Positions 20,785-29,844 of a stretch of DNA of 64,000 nt are shown here, in pieces. The DNA comes from Saprospiraceae bacterium. GTDB lineage: Bacteria; Bacteroidota; Bacteroidia; Chitinophagales; Saprospiraceae. Each line of letters opens with the position of its first letter. Within the stretch, counting starts at the first letter, position 1. The stretch lies in the NCBI GenBank assembly GCA_016717145.1, contig JADKGD010000074.1, forward strand, positions 109,504-173,503, written 5' to 3'. The position numbers were made by a program, and so were the translations under genes. The notes below the pieces were generated by a model. The model worked only from the letters and a program-made list of their open reading frames with translations. It did not search any database and was not told where the DNA came from.

Positions 20785-21781
20785 ATGAAAATAAATCATA
20801 TACTACTATTCATAATGATAGTTTGCTTCATTAGCTGTAAGGACGATCTTAAAAAAGATAACAAAACAAATCTTCCCCGCGCTATTGTCCCTAGAGTTGA
20901 AGCCGATTCTGCTTTCAGTTTTGTGGAAAAACAACTATCGTACGGGGTGAGAGTACCTGGTACAAAGGGCCATTTAGATGTAAAAGACTGGATAAGCGAC
21001 AAAATGAAATCTTATGGAGCTGAGGTAGAATTCCAGGAATTCAAGGCAAGTTTTCTTAATAAAAAAGACATTCCGGCTTACAATATTATTGCTAAAATAA
21101 ATCCTGAACAAAAAAAACGAATCATTCTTTTTTGCACATTGGGATACAAGACTGATTGCCGAAAAAGACAGTATTGTTTCCATGAGAGACAAGCCAATTC
21201 CAGGAGCAATAGACGGAGCAAGCGGTGTTGCCGGTTTGTTGGAGATTGCAAGGTTGATTAGCAAAAATCCAATAAATATTGGAGTGGATTTTGTATTTTT
21301 TGATGCCGAGGATCAAGGGAGTGATGCTCCGGAAAGCTGGTGTTTAGGTTCCCAGTTTTGGGCAAAATCGATCAAAGATCAAAAAAACAAACCTTCTTTT
21401 GGAATTTTACTTGATCTTATTGGAGCTAAAGGTGCAACCTATGGTAAAGAAGCTATTTCGACTTATTATGCAAAAGATATTGTTGATAAAGTTTGGCGCT
21501 TTGCAGCTGGAATGGGTAAAGGGCATTTATTTGTGGATTATAATGGTGGGCAGATAACAGATGATCACTTTTATATAAATAAAATTGGGGGAATACCAAC
21601 CATTGACATTATTGAGACAAAGCCATCAGGAAATTTTGGATTATATCACCATACACACAAGGACAATATTGATGCTATGGATAAAACAAATTTAGCCGGA
21701 GTCATTCAGGTCGTAACAGCTGTAGTTTACAAATTTTCAGACGAGATTTTGTGGCACTTGGGGTTGGGATCTCAAAACTAA
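20785..21781 (+). CDS. Glutaminyl-peptide cyclotransferase-like M28 lipoprotein (frameshifted)
   Basis: Zinc enzyme of the animal-type QC group that cyclises N-terminal Gln to pyroglutamate in the periplasm. ATG 20785 starts a lipoprotein signal (IVCFISC). A T6 run at 21128-21133 has one extra base; corrected, the frame reads ILFAHWDTRLIAEKDS. Zinc ligands expected in the family are seen in GAIDGASG, FFDAEDQG and YHHTHKDN, and the characteristic WCLGSQFWA is present. The final ~14 residues (SDEILWHLGLGSQN) do not look like a QC tail and coincide, in another frame, with the Omp28-like remnant that follows. Confidence 0.85.
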
Positions 21782-22665
21782 ACTTATGAACAAGTTTGTA
21801 AATGATAACGTAATCTTTATGGCGGTTCATCATAGTGGAGGTCTAAACAATCCTACTGCAACAGCATTTTCAAATAATTTTGAAGGATCGGGTCAGCCGA
21901 TATTTTATGCAGACGGGGCAGACTTAAATGCCAATAGTGGCAATGTAAATAATGTGTTATCAGATGCAGAAGCTGTCGTAGGGTTTAATTCAAGTGTTCC
22001 GGCTTTTGCAGGTGTTGGCATAGATGCTTCATACAGTTTAAATTCAAAGACGCTTACCGTCAATTCAAAAGTAGAATTTTTTGACTGATGTCGAAAATGG
22101 CGATTACTATCTGGGACTATATCTTGTGGAAGATGTAATTAACAAACAAGCATCAAGAACCAATAGTGAATTACATAAAAACGTATTAAGAACAAGTCTT
22201 CTTGAAGGTGCTTTTGGTAAATCGTTGGTAAAAGGAGCCGTGTCTAAAGGTAAAACTTTTGTTGAATCTTTTTCTATACCAAATATGAATGCAGATAGAA
22301 CTAAAATAAAAATAGTAGGTATCATTTGGACAAAAGTTAATGATAAATACCGGATTTTTAACGCAAATATCTCAAATGTATCTATACCTGCCTCAATTGA
22401 ATCATTTATATCTGACGCACAAATGAATGTGTTCCAATCAGAAAGCGGTAATTTAGTTTTGGAAATTGATGCCACTAAAGAAATTAGTAATGCCGTCATT
22501 CAGGTAACTGATGTAACGGGAAAGCTGATGGTAAATCAAATCGCTTCAAATTTACACACAGGAAAACAAAGAATAAGTATTGATGGCAGTTTCTCAACTG
22601 GCGTCCATATAGTTTCCTTGAAAAATGGCAGCCAGATTACAAGTAAAAAACTAGTTATACAATAA
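21726..22665 (+). pseudogene. Omp28-like T9SS cargo protein, 5' truncated and frameshifted
   Basis: From 21750 this frame reads CGTWGWDLKTKLMNKFVND, resembling the thioredoxin-like CGxW region of Omp28-family proteins, then VIFMAVHHSGG. The C-terminal ~75 aa look like a T9SS sorting domain ending SKKLVIQ. A T6 run at 22077-22082 has one extra base (corrected VEFLTDVENGDYYLG). No signal peptide is encoded, and the frame is closed at 21723, inside the cyclase gene. The first ~40-90 residues, the cyclase stop and any spacer are therefore gone. An ATG at 21786 could start a short form but it would not be exported. Confidence 0.7.
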
Positions 22666-22819
22666 GATAATGATAGAATGGGAAGGGTTAAAAATGGAAA
22701 TGGTCTGCAAATCTATTTCCGTTTTTAATCCTTTAATTCTTTAATTCCGCAGCTATTATCACCTTCAGGCAAATAATATAAGAAGCGACAGAACTTATTT
22801 TGTTGCAAACCCAAACGGA

Positions 22820-24049
22820 TCAATATTCAAGTTTTTTTAATGCAGGGACTTTAAAGTAGGCATAAGCTGAAAACATAATCGTCATCATTCCTCCAAATAG
22901 CACAGATGGCACAGTACCCATTACTGATGCTGCCAACCCACTTTCAAACTGACCTAATTCATTGCTGCTATTGATAAAAATTGAATTAACAGATGAAACC
23001 CTTCCGCGCATCTGATCCGGAACAAATAATTGAAATATTGTGCCACGTACAATCATGCTTACCCCATCAAATAAACCGCTAAAAAGCAAGGCAACAAAGC
23101 TTAAAATAAAATTTTCGGAGATGGCAAATATGATAATACATACTCCAAAGCCTGCAATTGACCAAAGCAATTTATATCCTTGTTTTTCCTCTAATGGTTT
23201 TACTGAAAAGTATAAAAGTGCTATAAAATTTCCCAAATAAGTTGCTGCCATAAGGACACCGAAGCCTTGTGGTCCAACAAATAATATATCTTTGGCAAAT
23301 ACCGGTAATAGTGCTATTGCACCACCAAAAAGAACTGCAAACATATCCAGCCCCATCGATCCTAAAAGTGCTTTCTGATTATATACAAAATGAAGCCCTT
23401 CTTTAACACTTTCCCATGTACGGGTATTTCCCTTATTGTAAGTCACAAGTTTTGGAGTTATAAAACTAAAAATCAATATAGAAATAATAACCAGCACCCC
23501 AATAATTATAAATGCTCCCGATACGTCAAGAAAGCCTATCAACAAGCCTCCAATTAATGGTCCTGCAATGGCTGCAGCAAGCCAGGACATACTATTTGTA
23601 GTTGCTGCTTTTACTAACTGTTCCGTTGAAACAAGCTGAGCTATGATTGCGGAGCTTGCCGGAGAATAATAAGCACGAATCCAACCTGTCAAAGCCACAA
23701 GACCATAAATGAGATATACAGTCGAGTTGACATTAAACCATGACGTAAGATAAGAAGAAGTCAATAAAAAAAATAAAACTATTACAACCAGGTAGCCTAA
23801 AAGACAATTTAAAATCAAAGATCTTTTATCGCTGGTATCTACTTTGACTCCGGCAGGTAGCGCAAAAAGAATTGCTGGTACAACTTCACTTAGTCCCAAT
23901 ATACCTAAAGATAGTTTGCTTCCTGTCAACTCATACAAATGCCAGCCCAATAACACAGGAACCATCTTGATTCCACATGTAACTAAAACTCTTGCAGCAA
24001 GAAAAAAGGTAAATTCCCTATTAACAATCAGAAATTTTTCAAGTTTCAT
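22820..24049 (-). CDS. Major facilitator superfamily transporter
   Basis: Inner-membrane transporter of 409 aa with about 12 hydrophobic helices, resembling the EntS/MFS_3-type exporters (LGLSEVVPAILFALPAGVKVD, FQLFVPDQMRGRVSSVNSIF). Substrate unknown. It is the last of five closely spaced minus-strand genes, 28 bp after the isomerase gene at 24078-24965, so it may share the satD promoter. Confidence 0.88.
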   Translation of the reverse strand: MKLEKFLIVNREFTFFLAARVLVTCGIKMVPVLLGWHLYELTGSKLSLGILGLSEVVPAILFALPAGVKVDTSDKRSLILNCLLGYLVVIVLFFLLTSSYLTSWFNVNSTVYLIYGLVALTGWIRAYYSPASSAIIAQLVSTEQLVKAATTNSMSWLAAAIAGPLIGGLLIGFLDVSGAFIIIGVLVIISILIFSFITPKLVTYNKGNTRTWESVKEGLHFVYNQKALLGSMGLDMFAVLFGGAIALLPVFAKDILFVGPQGFGVLMAATYLGNFIALLYFSVKPLEEKQGYKLLWSIAGFGVCIIIFAISENFILSFVALLFSGLFDGVSMIVRGTIFQLFVPDQMRGRVSSVNSIFINSSNELGQFESGLAASVMGTVPSVLFGGMMTIMFSAYAYFKVPALKKLEY

Positions 24050-24077
24050 TCATATATGAATTTGACTAATTATATCG

Positions 24078-24965
24078 CTAATATTTAAAATCCTTTAAAA
24101 AGTTATAGCTTACTTCAATACTTTTTAATGGTGCCATATTTTTACAAATGTCCTGTTCCACATAAAATAAGTCCAATCCGGCCAACTTAGCGTTTCTGAA
24201 TATCTTTACCCAGTCAATTACACCACTACCAACTTCAGTAAAAGAACGATCTATTGTATTATCCATATCTTTGATATGAAATAAAGGGAATCTTCCTGGG
24301 TTTTTTTTGAATAATTTTTTAGTGTTTACCTTTGCCTTAGTAGTCCAATAATGATCCAATTCAAATTTTACAAGGTTTTTATCTGTTTCTTTAAGTAAAA
24401 TATCATAAGGCACAATGCCGTTTATCGGGACAAATTCAAAATCATGATTGTGGTGGCAGAAGATCAGGTTATACTTTTTGGCAAGCTCCGCGCAAGTATT
24501 AAACAGTGCGGCATGTTTTTTATAATCGTCAATAGTCTTTCGTTCGTTAGGTTCAAAATAAGCAGAAACGATATATTTTTGTTCCATAAAAGCTGCATCT
24601 TCGCAATAACGCTCCCAATTATGTGTCATTGAAATTGTCCCCGGTGGTTTACCGAAACCTGTGTTTGTGTGCCCACTATACATTTTGAGGTCAATGGAAG
24701 CCAGAAGTCCTTTAAAATTTTCTTTTGGTTGACCATAAAACAAGCCATTGCTATATCCGGCACATTCAACATGGCTATAACCAATAGCTTTTACGGCTTT
24801 TAAGGTACCAACAGGATTTTCATTCATGGCATCCCTAAGTGTATATAACTGCAGCCCTATATTACTAAGTACATTTTCAGGGCCCAATTCTTCCGCCCAA
24901 ATAGGCATACTTAAAAATCCTAAAGTGGCAGTCCCGCCTAAGGCAATAAATTTTCTACGTTCCAT
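24078..24965 (-). CDS. Exported sugar phosphate isomerase/epimerase-like TIM-barrel protein
   Basis: A xylose-isomerase-like TIM barrel of 295 aa. The N-terminus MERRKFIALGGTATLGFL has a twin-Arg-like start and hydrophobic stretch, suggesting export. Metal-site-like segments are HHNHDFEF, FELDHYWTTKA, FHIKDMD and YVEQD. Related proteins act on sugars or inositol derivatives; the substrate is not deducible. It is 34 bp after the TonB receptor gene and 28 bp before the MFS gene. Confidence 0.82.
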   Translation of the reverse strand: MERRKFIALGGTATLGFLSMPIWAEELGPENVLSNIGLQLYTLRDAMNENPVGTLKAVKAIGYSHVECAGYSNGLFYGQPKENFKGLLASIDLKMYSGHTNTGFGKPPGTISMTHNWERYCEDAAFMEQKYIVSAYFEPNERKTIDDYKKHAALFNTCAELAKKYNLIFCHHNHDFEFVPINGIVPYDILLKETDKNLVKFELDHYWTTKAKVNTKKLFKKNPGRFPLFHIKDMDNTIDRSFTEVGSGVIDWVKIFRNAKLAGLDLFYVEQDICKNMAPLKSIEVSYNFLKDFKY

Positions 24966-24999
24966 AAATATTTTTATTCAAATATAAATAATTCGAGTC

Positions 25000-27108
25000 C
25001 TACCATTCCAGCTTATAACTTAACACGGGAATCAAACCTAATTGGTTCTGTAAAATTACTTTTTTTAACAATGCATCATAATATCTAAAGCCATCATTTT
25101 CCCGGTTTAAAATATTCTGTATGTCTAGTGACCATCTTTGGTTAAAACTGCTTCCTTTTTTAACTTTTTTATACACGACTCTAAAATCTACACGCTGATA
25201 TGGTCTAAATTTATTGATGAACGGAGATTGGGAATCATAGATAGCGCTTGACAATGAAAGTTGTTCATTTATAATCTTTTGTTCTCTTTGTGCGCCACGC
25301 GAATGGCTCGAAAACCCGATGGTGAGACTTCTGAATTTATCATCTGTAGATAGATCGATGTCATAACTTACAAAAATATTGGCCGTATAACTGTAATTAT
25401 ATTTAGCGTTATAATAAATATTCGGATCATTTTGGAGCGAATATTTACTATCAAAAATACTTCCATTCAGGGCATAGAACAAACTATTATGACATAACTT
25501 TGTCCTGTTTTCATAATACAAATCACCACCATAAACACGTGCATTTGCTGTGCCCACTGAATTAAATAAAGTTGTGGGTAAAAATTGGTCATAACCCAGA
25601 TTACCTCCATTAAATGTGGTGTAATGTTCAATTCCAAGATTAGATGATACCATAAAGTTATTTAAATCCTGGATGTAATGATAAAATAAGGAAGACCTTA
25701 ACTGACCATTTCCCGATTTGTTTTGAATGCTTATTTGTGTATTGTGAGATTTGGCCCTTTGAGGTTTTTGAACCCAATCAACGTATCTAAGTAAAGTATA
25801 ATTTTGGATCGAAGAAAGTCGGTAATCCAATTCAATAATAGTGGAAGGAGATAGCTTATATTCAGAACCTAATGAAGGTTCAGCCGTCCATTCTTCAGTC
25901 ACTGAATCAAAAAAAGCACCAAGACCAATGTGATATTTAAGGTTTCGATTTAATATATAGTTATACTTTACATAAGGATAAACCGAAAAAACCGCTTCAG
26001 TTTTGTCATCTTTTAATCTTATGCCACTATTGGTAGAATGATTTAATCTTAGACCCATTGTTAAAGTACTTTTTTCACTATTTATCACATAACTTGAATG
26101 TGATGACAACATATGCTCGCGTTGCTTATTTTCATTTTGAAGATTTAATTTCAAGCTATCCGTATAAAAGGAATCGGTATATTCAGTCCTTCCATTCTTT
26201 TTGAATGATGTAACTAAAGTAGTTTGGAATACCTTTTTGTTATTTTCATGTGTGAATTGCACGCCTCCAATACCCAGATCACTTGTGAAAGTAATGTTTT
26301 GTATATCTTTAAATCTTGTGATGCTGTCTCCTCTGGCTACAGCTTTAAATATGTTGCTGCTATTCCCAATGGTAAAAAATACCTTTAAATTATTATGGTC
26401 ATTTTTAAAGACATCTAAATAACCCGAAAGATCTTGATATCCAATTTTTTCATTTCCAAAATCAACGCCTAGTTTATTTAATAAGCCTACAAAACTATAT
26501 CTATATGAAACATAAACATTATTCAACAAGGTAGATTTCTTGTTCCGATTAGATAGGTTAATGCCGGCTTCCAGTCCTATAAAATTGACATCAACAAAAG
26601 ATCTGATTTTTGGTGCCATCTTCATATTGGATACGCCGGATAAGACATTGCTGTAAGAAACATCAGCGGGATTGGCTTCGAAGTGATAATAGTCCAATAC
26701 TGAACCACTCAGCGCATTGACTCCACCTGCTGTAGCAGCAGCCTGATCATTAGCAGTACCCGCATTGCTAAGATGATTGGGGTTGACTATATCCGCTCCA
26801 AAAAGTTGCCACCGGGCAGTCTCAGGTGTAAAACCTCTGAATACGATGGCATTGGCACCGTCATTTGGCGTAGAAAATCCCGGATATTTTATCAGGATGC
26901 GCGCTGGATCCTGAAATGAAGCAGGCATGATTTTGTACTGATTTTTAGTCATGGTGATGTCACCTGATTGGTAAGGTTTTTCGGATACTATAATTGTATC
27001 TTGAATAGTTAATTTATAGGTGTCAACATTTGAGTTGTTTATGACATTCTGTGCCATCAAGTCAGAAAAACTTTGACATATTACAAATAGAATTGATAAA
27101 TATTTCAT
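25000..27108 (-). CDS. TonB-dependent receptor without a regulatory domain
   Basis: Outer-membrane receptor of 702 aa. A signal peptide ends DLMA with Gln at +1. There is no carboxypeptidase-like domain. The plug contains RILIKYPGFSTPNDGANAIVFRGF, followed by a beta-barrel ending in an aromatic residue (SYKLEW). No SusD partner is next to it. It starts 16 bp after the DUF3307 gene, so it is probably in the satD transcript. Substrate unknown. Confidence 0.85.
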   Translation of the reverse strand: MKYLSILFVICQSFSDLMAQNVINNSNVDTYKLTIQDTIIVSEKPYQSGDITMTKNQYKIMPASFQDPARILIKYPGFSTPNDGANAIVFRGFTPETARWQLFGADIVNPNHLSNAGTANDQAAATAGGVNALSGSVLDYYHFEANPADVSYSNVLSGVSNMKMAPKIRSFVDVNFIGLEAGINLSNRNKKSTLLNNVYVSYRYSFVGLLNKLGVDFGNEKIGYQDLSGYLDVFKNDHNNLKVFFTIGNSSNIFKAVARGDSITRFKDIQNITFTSDLGIGGVQFTHENNKKVFQTTLVTSFKKNGRTEYTDSFYTDSLKLNLQNENKQREHMLSSHSSYVINSEKSTLTMGLRLNHSTNSGIRLKDDKTEAVFSVYPYVKYNYILNRNLKYHIGLGAFFDSVTEEWTAEPSLGSEYKLSPSTIIELDYRLSSIQNYTLLRYVDWVQKPQRAKSHNTQISIQNKSGNGQLRSSLFYHYIQDLNNFMVSSNLGIEHYTTFNGGNLGYDQFLPTTLFNSVGTANARVYGGDLYYENRTKLCHNSLFYALNGSIFDSKYSLQNDPNIYYNAKYNYSYTANIFVSYDIDLSTDDKFRSLTIGFSSHSRGAQREQKIINEQLSLSSAIYDSQSPFINKFRPYQRVDFRVVYKKVKKGSSFNQRWSLDIQNILNRENDGFRYYDALLKKVILQNQLGLIPVLSYKLEW

Positions 27109-27124
27109 ACTTTTATTAAATTAT

Positions 27125-27829
27125 TTATAACACCAGCATGGATATAACGATAGCTACACCAAAACTCATCAATGTTCCTAAGAGTATATATTCCGTTAAT
27201 TTTCTGTCTTTAGATTCCTTGAGATCTCCAAATCTAAAAACTGATTTTGCAGCCAACAGAAAACCAACTGCTTCCCAACGGTTAGCTAAGATGAATACAA
27301 AAACAAAAGATCGCTCCAATATTCCAATGTATTTACCAGCATTGAGTAATGAATCATCGTCCGGTTCACCGATAAGGTCAGACCATGGCATAAGAAATTT
27401 TTGAATTAATATTGACATTGGAAGTGTAAGAGCCACATATCCAGTTACAAAAATGATGTTTTTACTTTGGAGCAATTCCTCAATATCTATATTTAGATAA
27501 CCGTTTTGAAATAAATTGGCTATTATTAATATGGAAACTACATGTAGCAGTTGATCTATAAAAAACCAGTTTCTCTTTGACTTTTCCACTTGGAATATAA
27601 GCTTGAGCAAATCAATACTAAAGTGAACAACAGCCAATGATAGGGCAATTTTCCAAACGTTCCAATCCCACAGTAAAATCCAAACCAATAAACCATGTAT
27701 CACGGAATGTAGATACAAATAAATGCTTTTATATTTTTTCTGCTCCTTATCCAGTACCCATGATGATGGTTGCAAATAAAAATCGCCAATAAAATGAGCC
27801 AAAATCATTTTGGTAATTAGTAGTATCAT
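27125..27829 (-). CDS. DUF3307-family membrane protein
   Basis: A polytopic inner-membrane protein of 234 aa with about five to six hydrophobic segments. The conserved start is KMILAHFIGDFYLQPSSWV, with His and Asp residues in or near helices (HSVIHGLLVWI, HFSIDLLK, FIDQLLHV). Function unknown. Its ATG overlaps the satD stop by 4 bp (27826-27829), a sign of translational coupling, and SatD-DUF3307 pairs are a recurring arrangement in this phylum. The paired His/Asp residues could form a membrane metal site, but this is inference. Confidence 0.85.
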   Translation of the reverse strand: MILLITKMILAHFIGDFYLQPSSWVLDKEQKKYKSIYLYLHSVIHGLLVWILLWDWNVWKIALSLAVVHFSIDLLKLIFQVEKSKRNWFFIDQLLHVVSILIIANLFQNGYLNIDIEELLQSKNIIFVTGYVALTLPMSILIQKFLMPWSDLIGEPDDDSLLNAGKYIGILERSFVFVFILANRWEAVGFLLAAKSVFRFGDLKESKDRKLTEYILLGTLMSFGVAIVISMLVL

Positions 27830-28440
27830 TCTAAAGTTTTTATTTTTTTGACAAACATACTATTCAAATCCATCAAAACTTCAAAGTTTGCTCTTTTTAG
27901 TCTTTGAGAAATGGCTGATTGCGCTATGCCTGTTTTTTTTGAAATATCTTCCTGCGGTACACCATGATTTTGGAGCATGATACTTACCATTTCCGCAGAA
28001 GCAACTGTCCAAGAGTCTATTATTCCAAATAATGCCAACTTCAGATACAAGTTCAATTCGCTGTCCATGAGTTCACTGCCTGTATTTATTGACATGGTTA
28101 CTTTACTCTTTTTCAAATCGTCAAGCCCTCTACCCGATCTTAAGAATACAGGGCCATTGGACTCTAAAATCTTTTCTTTCATAACATCTGCTTCCCCAAT
28201 ACCAATGCTTATCCGTACATCCAAATCTTTGATTTTTTTCATTGTAGCTTTAATTTCCATTGCTCTTAAGAAAGCTTCGCCAGGATCATCAATTTTTATT
28301 TGGAACTCATCTCCCCTATATATGGCCCAATCGGTAGGAGAGTCGCCTATGGTTTTTAGAAAAGTTTGGAGTGGAACTAACCATTTATCTAAAGGGATTT
28401 GTTCTGAATTGATGATATCACCAGTTAATATTCCTATCAC
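27826..28440 (-). CDS. satD: SatD-family regulator with cyclase-like motifs and C-terminal HTH
   Basis: A 204-aa soluble protein with a GTG start at 28440 (MIGILTGDIINSEQ); the nearby ATGs are out of frame. Residues 1-135 hold TGDIINS (Asp8), YRGDEFQI (Asp44) and VRISIGIGEAD, spaced and ordered like the two metal-binding Asp motifs and the strand-turn of class III nucleotidyl cyclase or GGDEF palm domains. Residues ~150-204 form a helix-turn-helix (EDISKKTGIAQSAISQRLKR). The SatD family is known by name, but I know of no firmly established reaction. It heads a five-gene run and lies just downstream of three palindromes. Confidence 0.82.
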   Translation of the reverse strand: MIGILTGDIINSEQIPLDKWLVPLQTFLKTIGDSPTDWAIYRGDEFQIKIDDPGEAFLRAMEIKATMKKIKDLDVRISIGIGEADVMKEKILESNGPVFLRSGRGLDDLKKSKVTMSINTGSELMDSELNLYLKLALFGIIDSWTVASAEMVSIMLQNHGVPQEDISKKTGIAQSAISQRLKRANFEVLMDLNSMFVKKIKTLE

Positions 28441-28457
28441 ATCATTAAATTTATGTA

Positions 28458-28465
28458 CAAATATA
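28458..28465 (-). promoter_or_regulatory. -7 box TATATTTG for satD
   Basis: Exact TAnnTTTG match on the minus strand, 17 bp before the GTG start. A -33 element 19-21 bp upstream would fall at about 28485, inside the first palindrome. Confidence 0.6.
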
Positions 28466-28482
28466 GAATTCCTCTAGTAAAT

Positions 28483-28558
28483 TATTAGCATATTCGCTAA
28501 TATTTCTATTTATTAGCATATTCGCTAATATTTTGATTTATTAGCTTATTCGCTAATA
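28483..28558. repeat. Three palindromic operators at exact 28-bp intervals
   Basis: Palindromes at 28483-28502, 28511-28530 and 28539-28558, each with 7-bp arms TATTAGC and GCTAATA around a 6-bp centre (ATATTC, ATATTC, TTATTC). Spacers are TCTATTTA and TTGATTTA with 1-bp offsets. The first overlaps the predicted -33 region of satD. Arrangement and position suggest a dimeric regulator's operator array, most simply for SatD's own HTH. Not a CRISPR: the units are symmetrical and the spacers only 8 bp. Confidence 0.8.
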
Positions 28559-28602
28559 TTCTAGATTATAATCGATTTTGCTTATATTTATAAAATATTA
28601 AT

Positions 28603-28677
28603 ATGGAAACAAAATTTAGGGGAAAAATAATATTTAGTTCCTTTATCCTACTAAGTATAATATTTTATATAACATAA
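28603..28677 (+). CDS. Possible 24-aa membrane peptide
   Basis: ATG 28603 to TAA 28675-28677 encodes METKFRGKIIFSSFILLSII plus four residues (FYIT). A charged start is followed by a single hydrophobic helix. It is divergent from satD, 45 bp beyond the third palindrome. No TAnnTTTG box was found upstream and it is very short, so it may be a chance reading frame in AT-rich DNA. The remainder of 28678-28739 shows nothing recognisable. Confidence 0.25.
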   Translation: METKFRGKIIFSSFILLSIIFYIT

Positions 28678-28739
28678 TGGATTTTTTAATATTAAGTAGA
28701 TATCTATTGATGCAGTCAATTTGACCTTTGCTTCCTCCC

Positions 28740-29792
28740 TCATATCCCCAAAACCTTCCTCAAAAATCCTTCATCCACTGCTGCGCCAGCAAAATCATCA
28801 AATGCTTTTTTGGTAACTTCAATGATGTTTTTTTCAATAAACGGAGCGCCTTCGCGAGCTCCCTGTTCCGGAGATTTAATACAGCACTCCCACTCCATAA
28901 CTGCCCATCCGTCAAAACCATATTGTGATAATTTTGTAAAGATCCCGGCAAAATCAACCTGACCATCACCCAATGAACGGAACCTACCTGCACGATTGAT
29001 CCAGTCCTGATATCCGCCATATACTCCCGACTTTCCTGTCGGATTAAATTCAGCATCTTTTACATGAAACGCTTTGATACGCTCATGGTATAAATCTATA
29101 TATTGAAGATAATCCAATTGCTGCAAAACAAAATGGCTTGGATCGTACAATAAACAAGCTCTCTGATGTCCTTTGACCTTGTCCAAAAACATTTCATAAC
29201 TCGCTCCGTCATGCAAATCTTCACCCGGATGAACTTCGTAGCAAACATCAACGCCGCAGGAATCAAAATGATTTAAAATTGGTAACCATCTTGCCGCCAA
29301 TTCACTAAAACCCATATCAACCAAACCTTGAGGTCTTTGAGGCCAAGGATACACCGTGTGCCAGAGCAATGCGCCTGAAAAAGTAGCATGCGCCGTTAAA
29401 CCTAAATGTTTACTGGCAGTTGCAGCTTTTTTTAATTGTTCAATAGCCCAGTTTGTCCGCGCCTTTGGGTTTCCTTTTACCGTATCAGGTGCAAAACCAT
29501 CAAACCTTAGGTCATATGCAGGATGTACAGCAACAAGTTGCCCCTGCAAATGAGTACTTAATTCAGTAATTTCCAGTCCATAACTGTTAATCTTCCCTTT
29601 TAACTCGTCGCAATATAACTTGCTTTCAGCTGCAAGGTCCAAATTAATTAATCTAGGTTCCCATGTTGGTATCTGAATGCCTTTATATCATAGAGAAGCA
29701 ACCCACTTACAAATTGAATCCAAAGAATTAAAGGGCGCTTCATCACCCATGAACTGTGCCAGAAATATTGCGGGTCCTTTTATTGTATTCAT
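28740..29792 (-). CDS. Sugar phosphate isomerase/epimerase with an in-frame TGA
   Basis: A TIM-barrel isomerase of the group found beside Gfo/Idh/MocA dehydrogenases. ATG 29792 reads MNTIKGPAIFLAQFMGDEAP to VASL, then TGA (codon 35, 29688-29690), then YKGIQIPTWEPRLINLDLAA and the rest of the protein. The family has Gly (GGA) at this point, so this is a single-base substitution. Metal-site segments include CYEVHPGEDLHDG, LLYDPSHFV, FHVKDAEF and VMEWECC. The gene also ends in TGA, so recoding is unlikely. An internal start near 29642 would drop the first barrel strand. Confidence 0.85.
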
Positions 29793-29844
29793 ATCTAAGA
29801 TGTTTAAAACCTATTAATTTTGGTTGTGGTATCAATAAAATCTA

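Noticed and set aside
28483..28558. CRISPR-like array (three regularly spaced repeats)
   Set aside because: Spacers are 8 bp and nearly identical, the units are perfect palindromes, and no cas genes are present. An operator array fits better.
29688..29690. UGA recoded as glycine
   Set aside because: Several genes in the window, including this one, end in TGA, and the host is clearly Bacteroidota. A base error or mutation is simpler.
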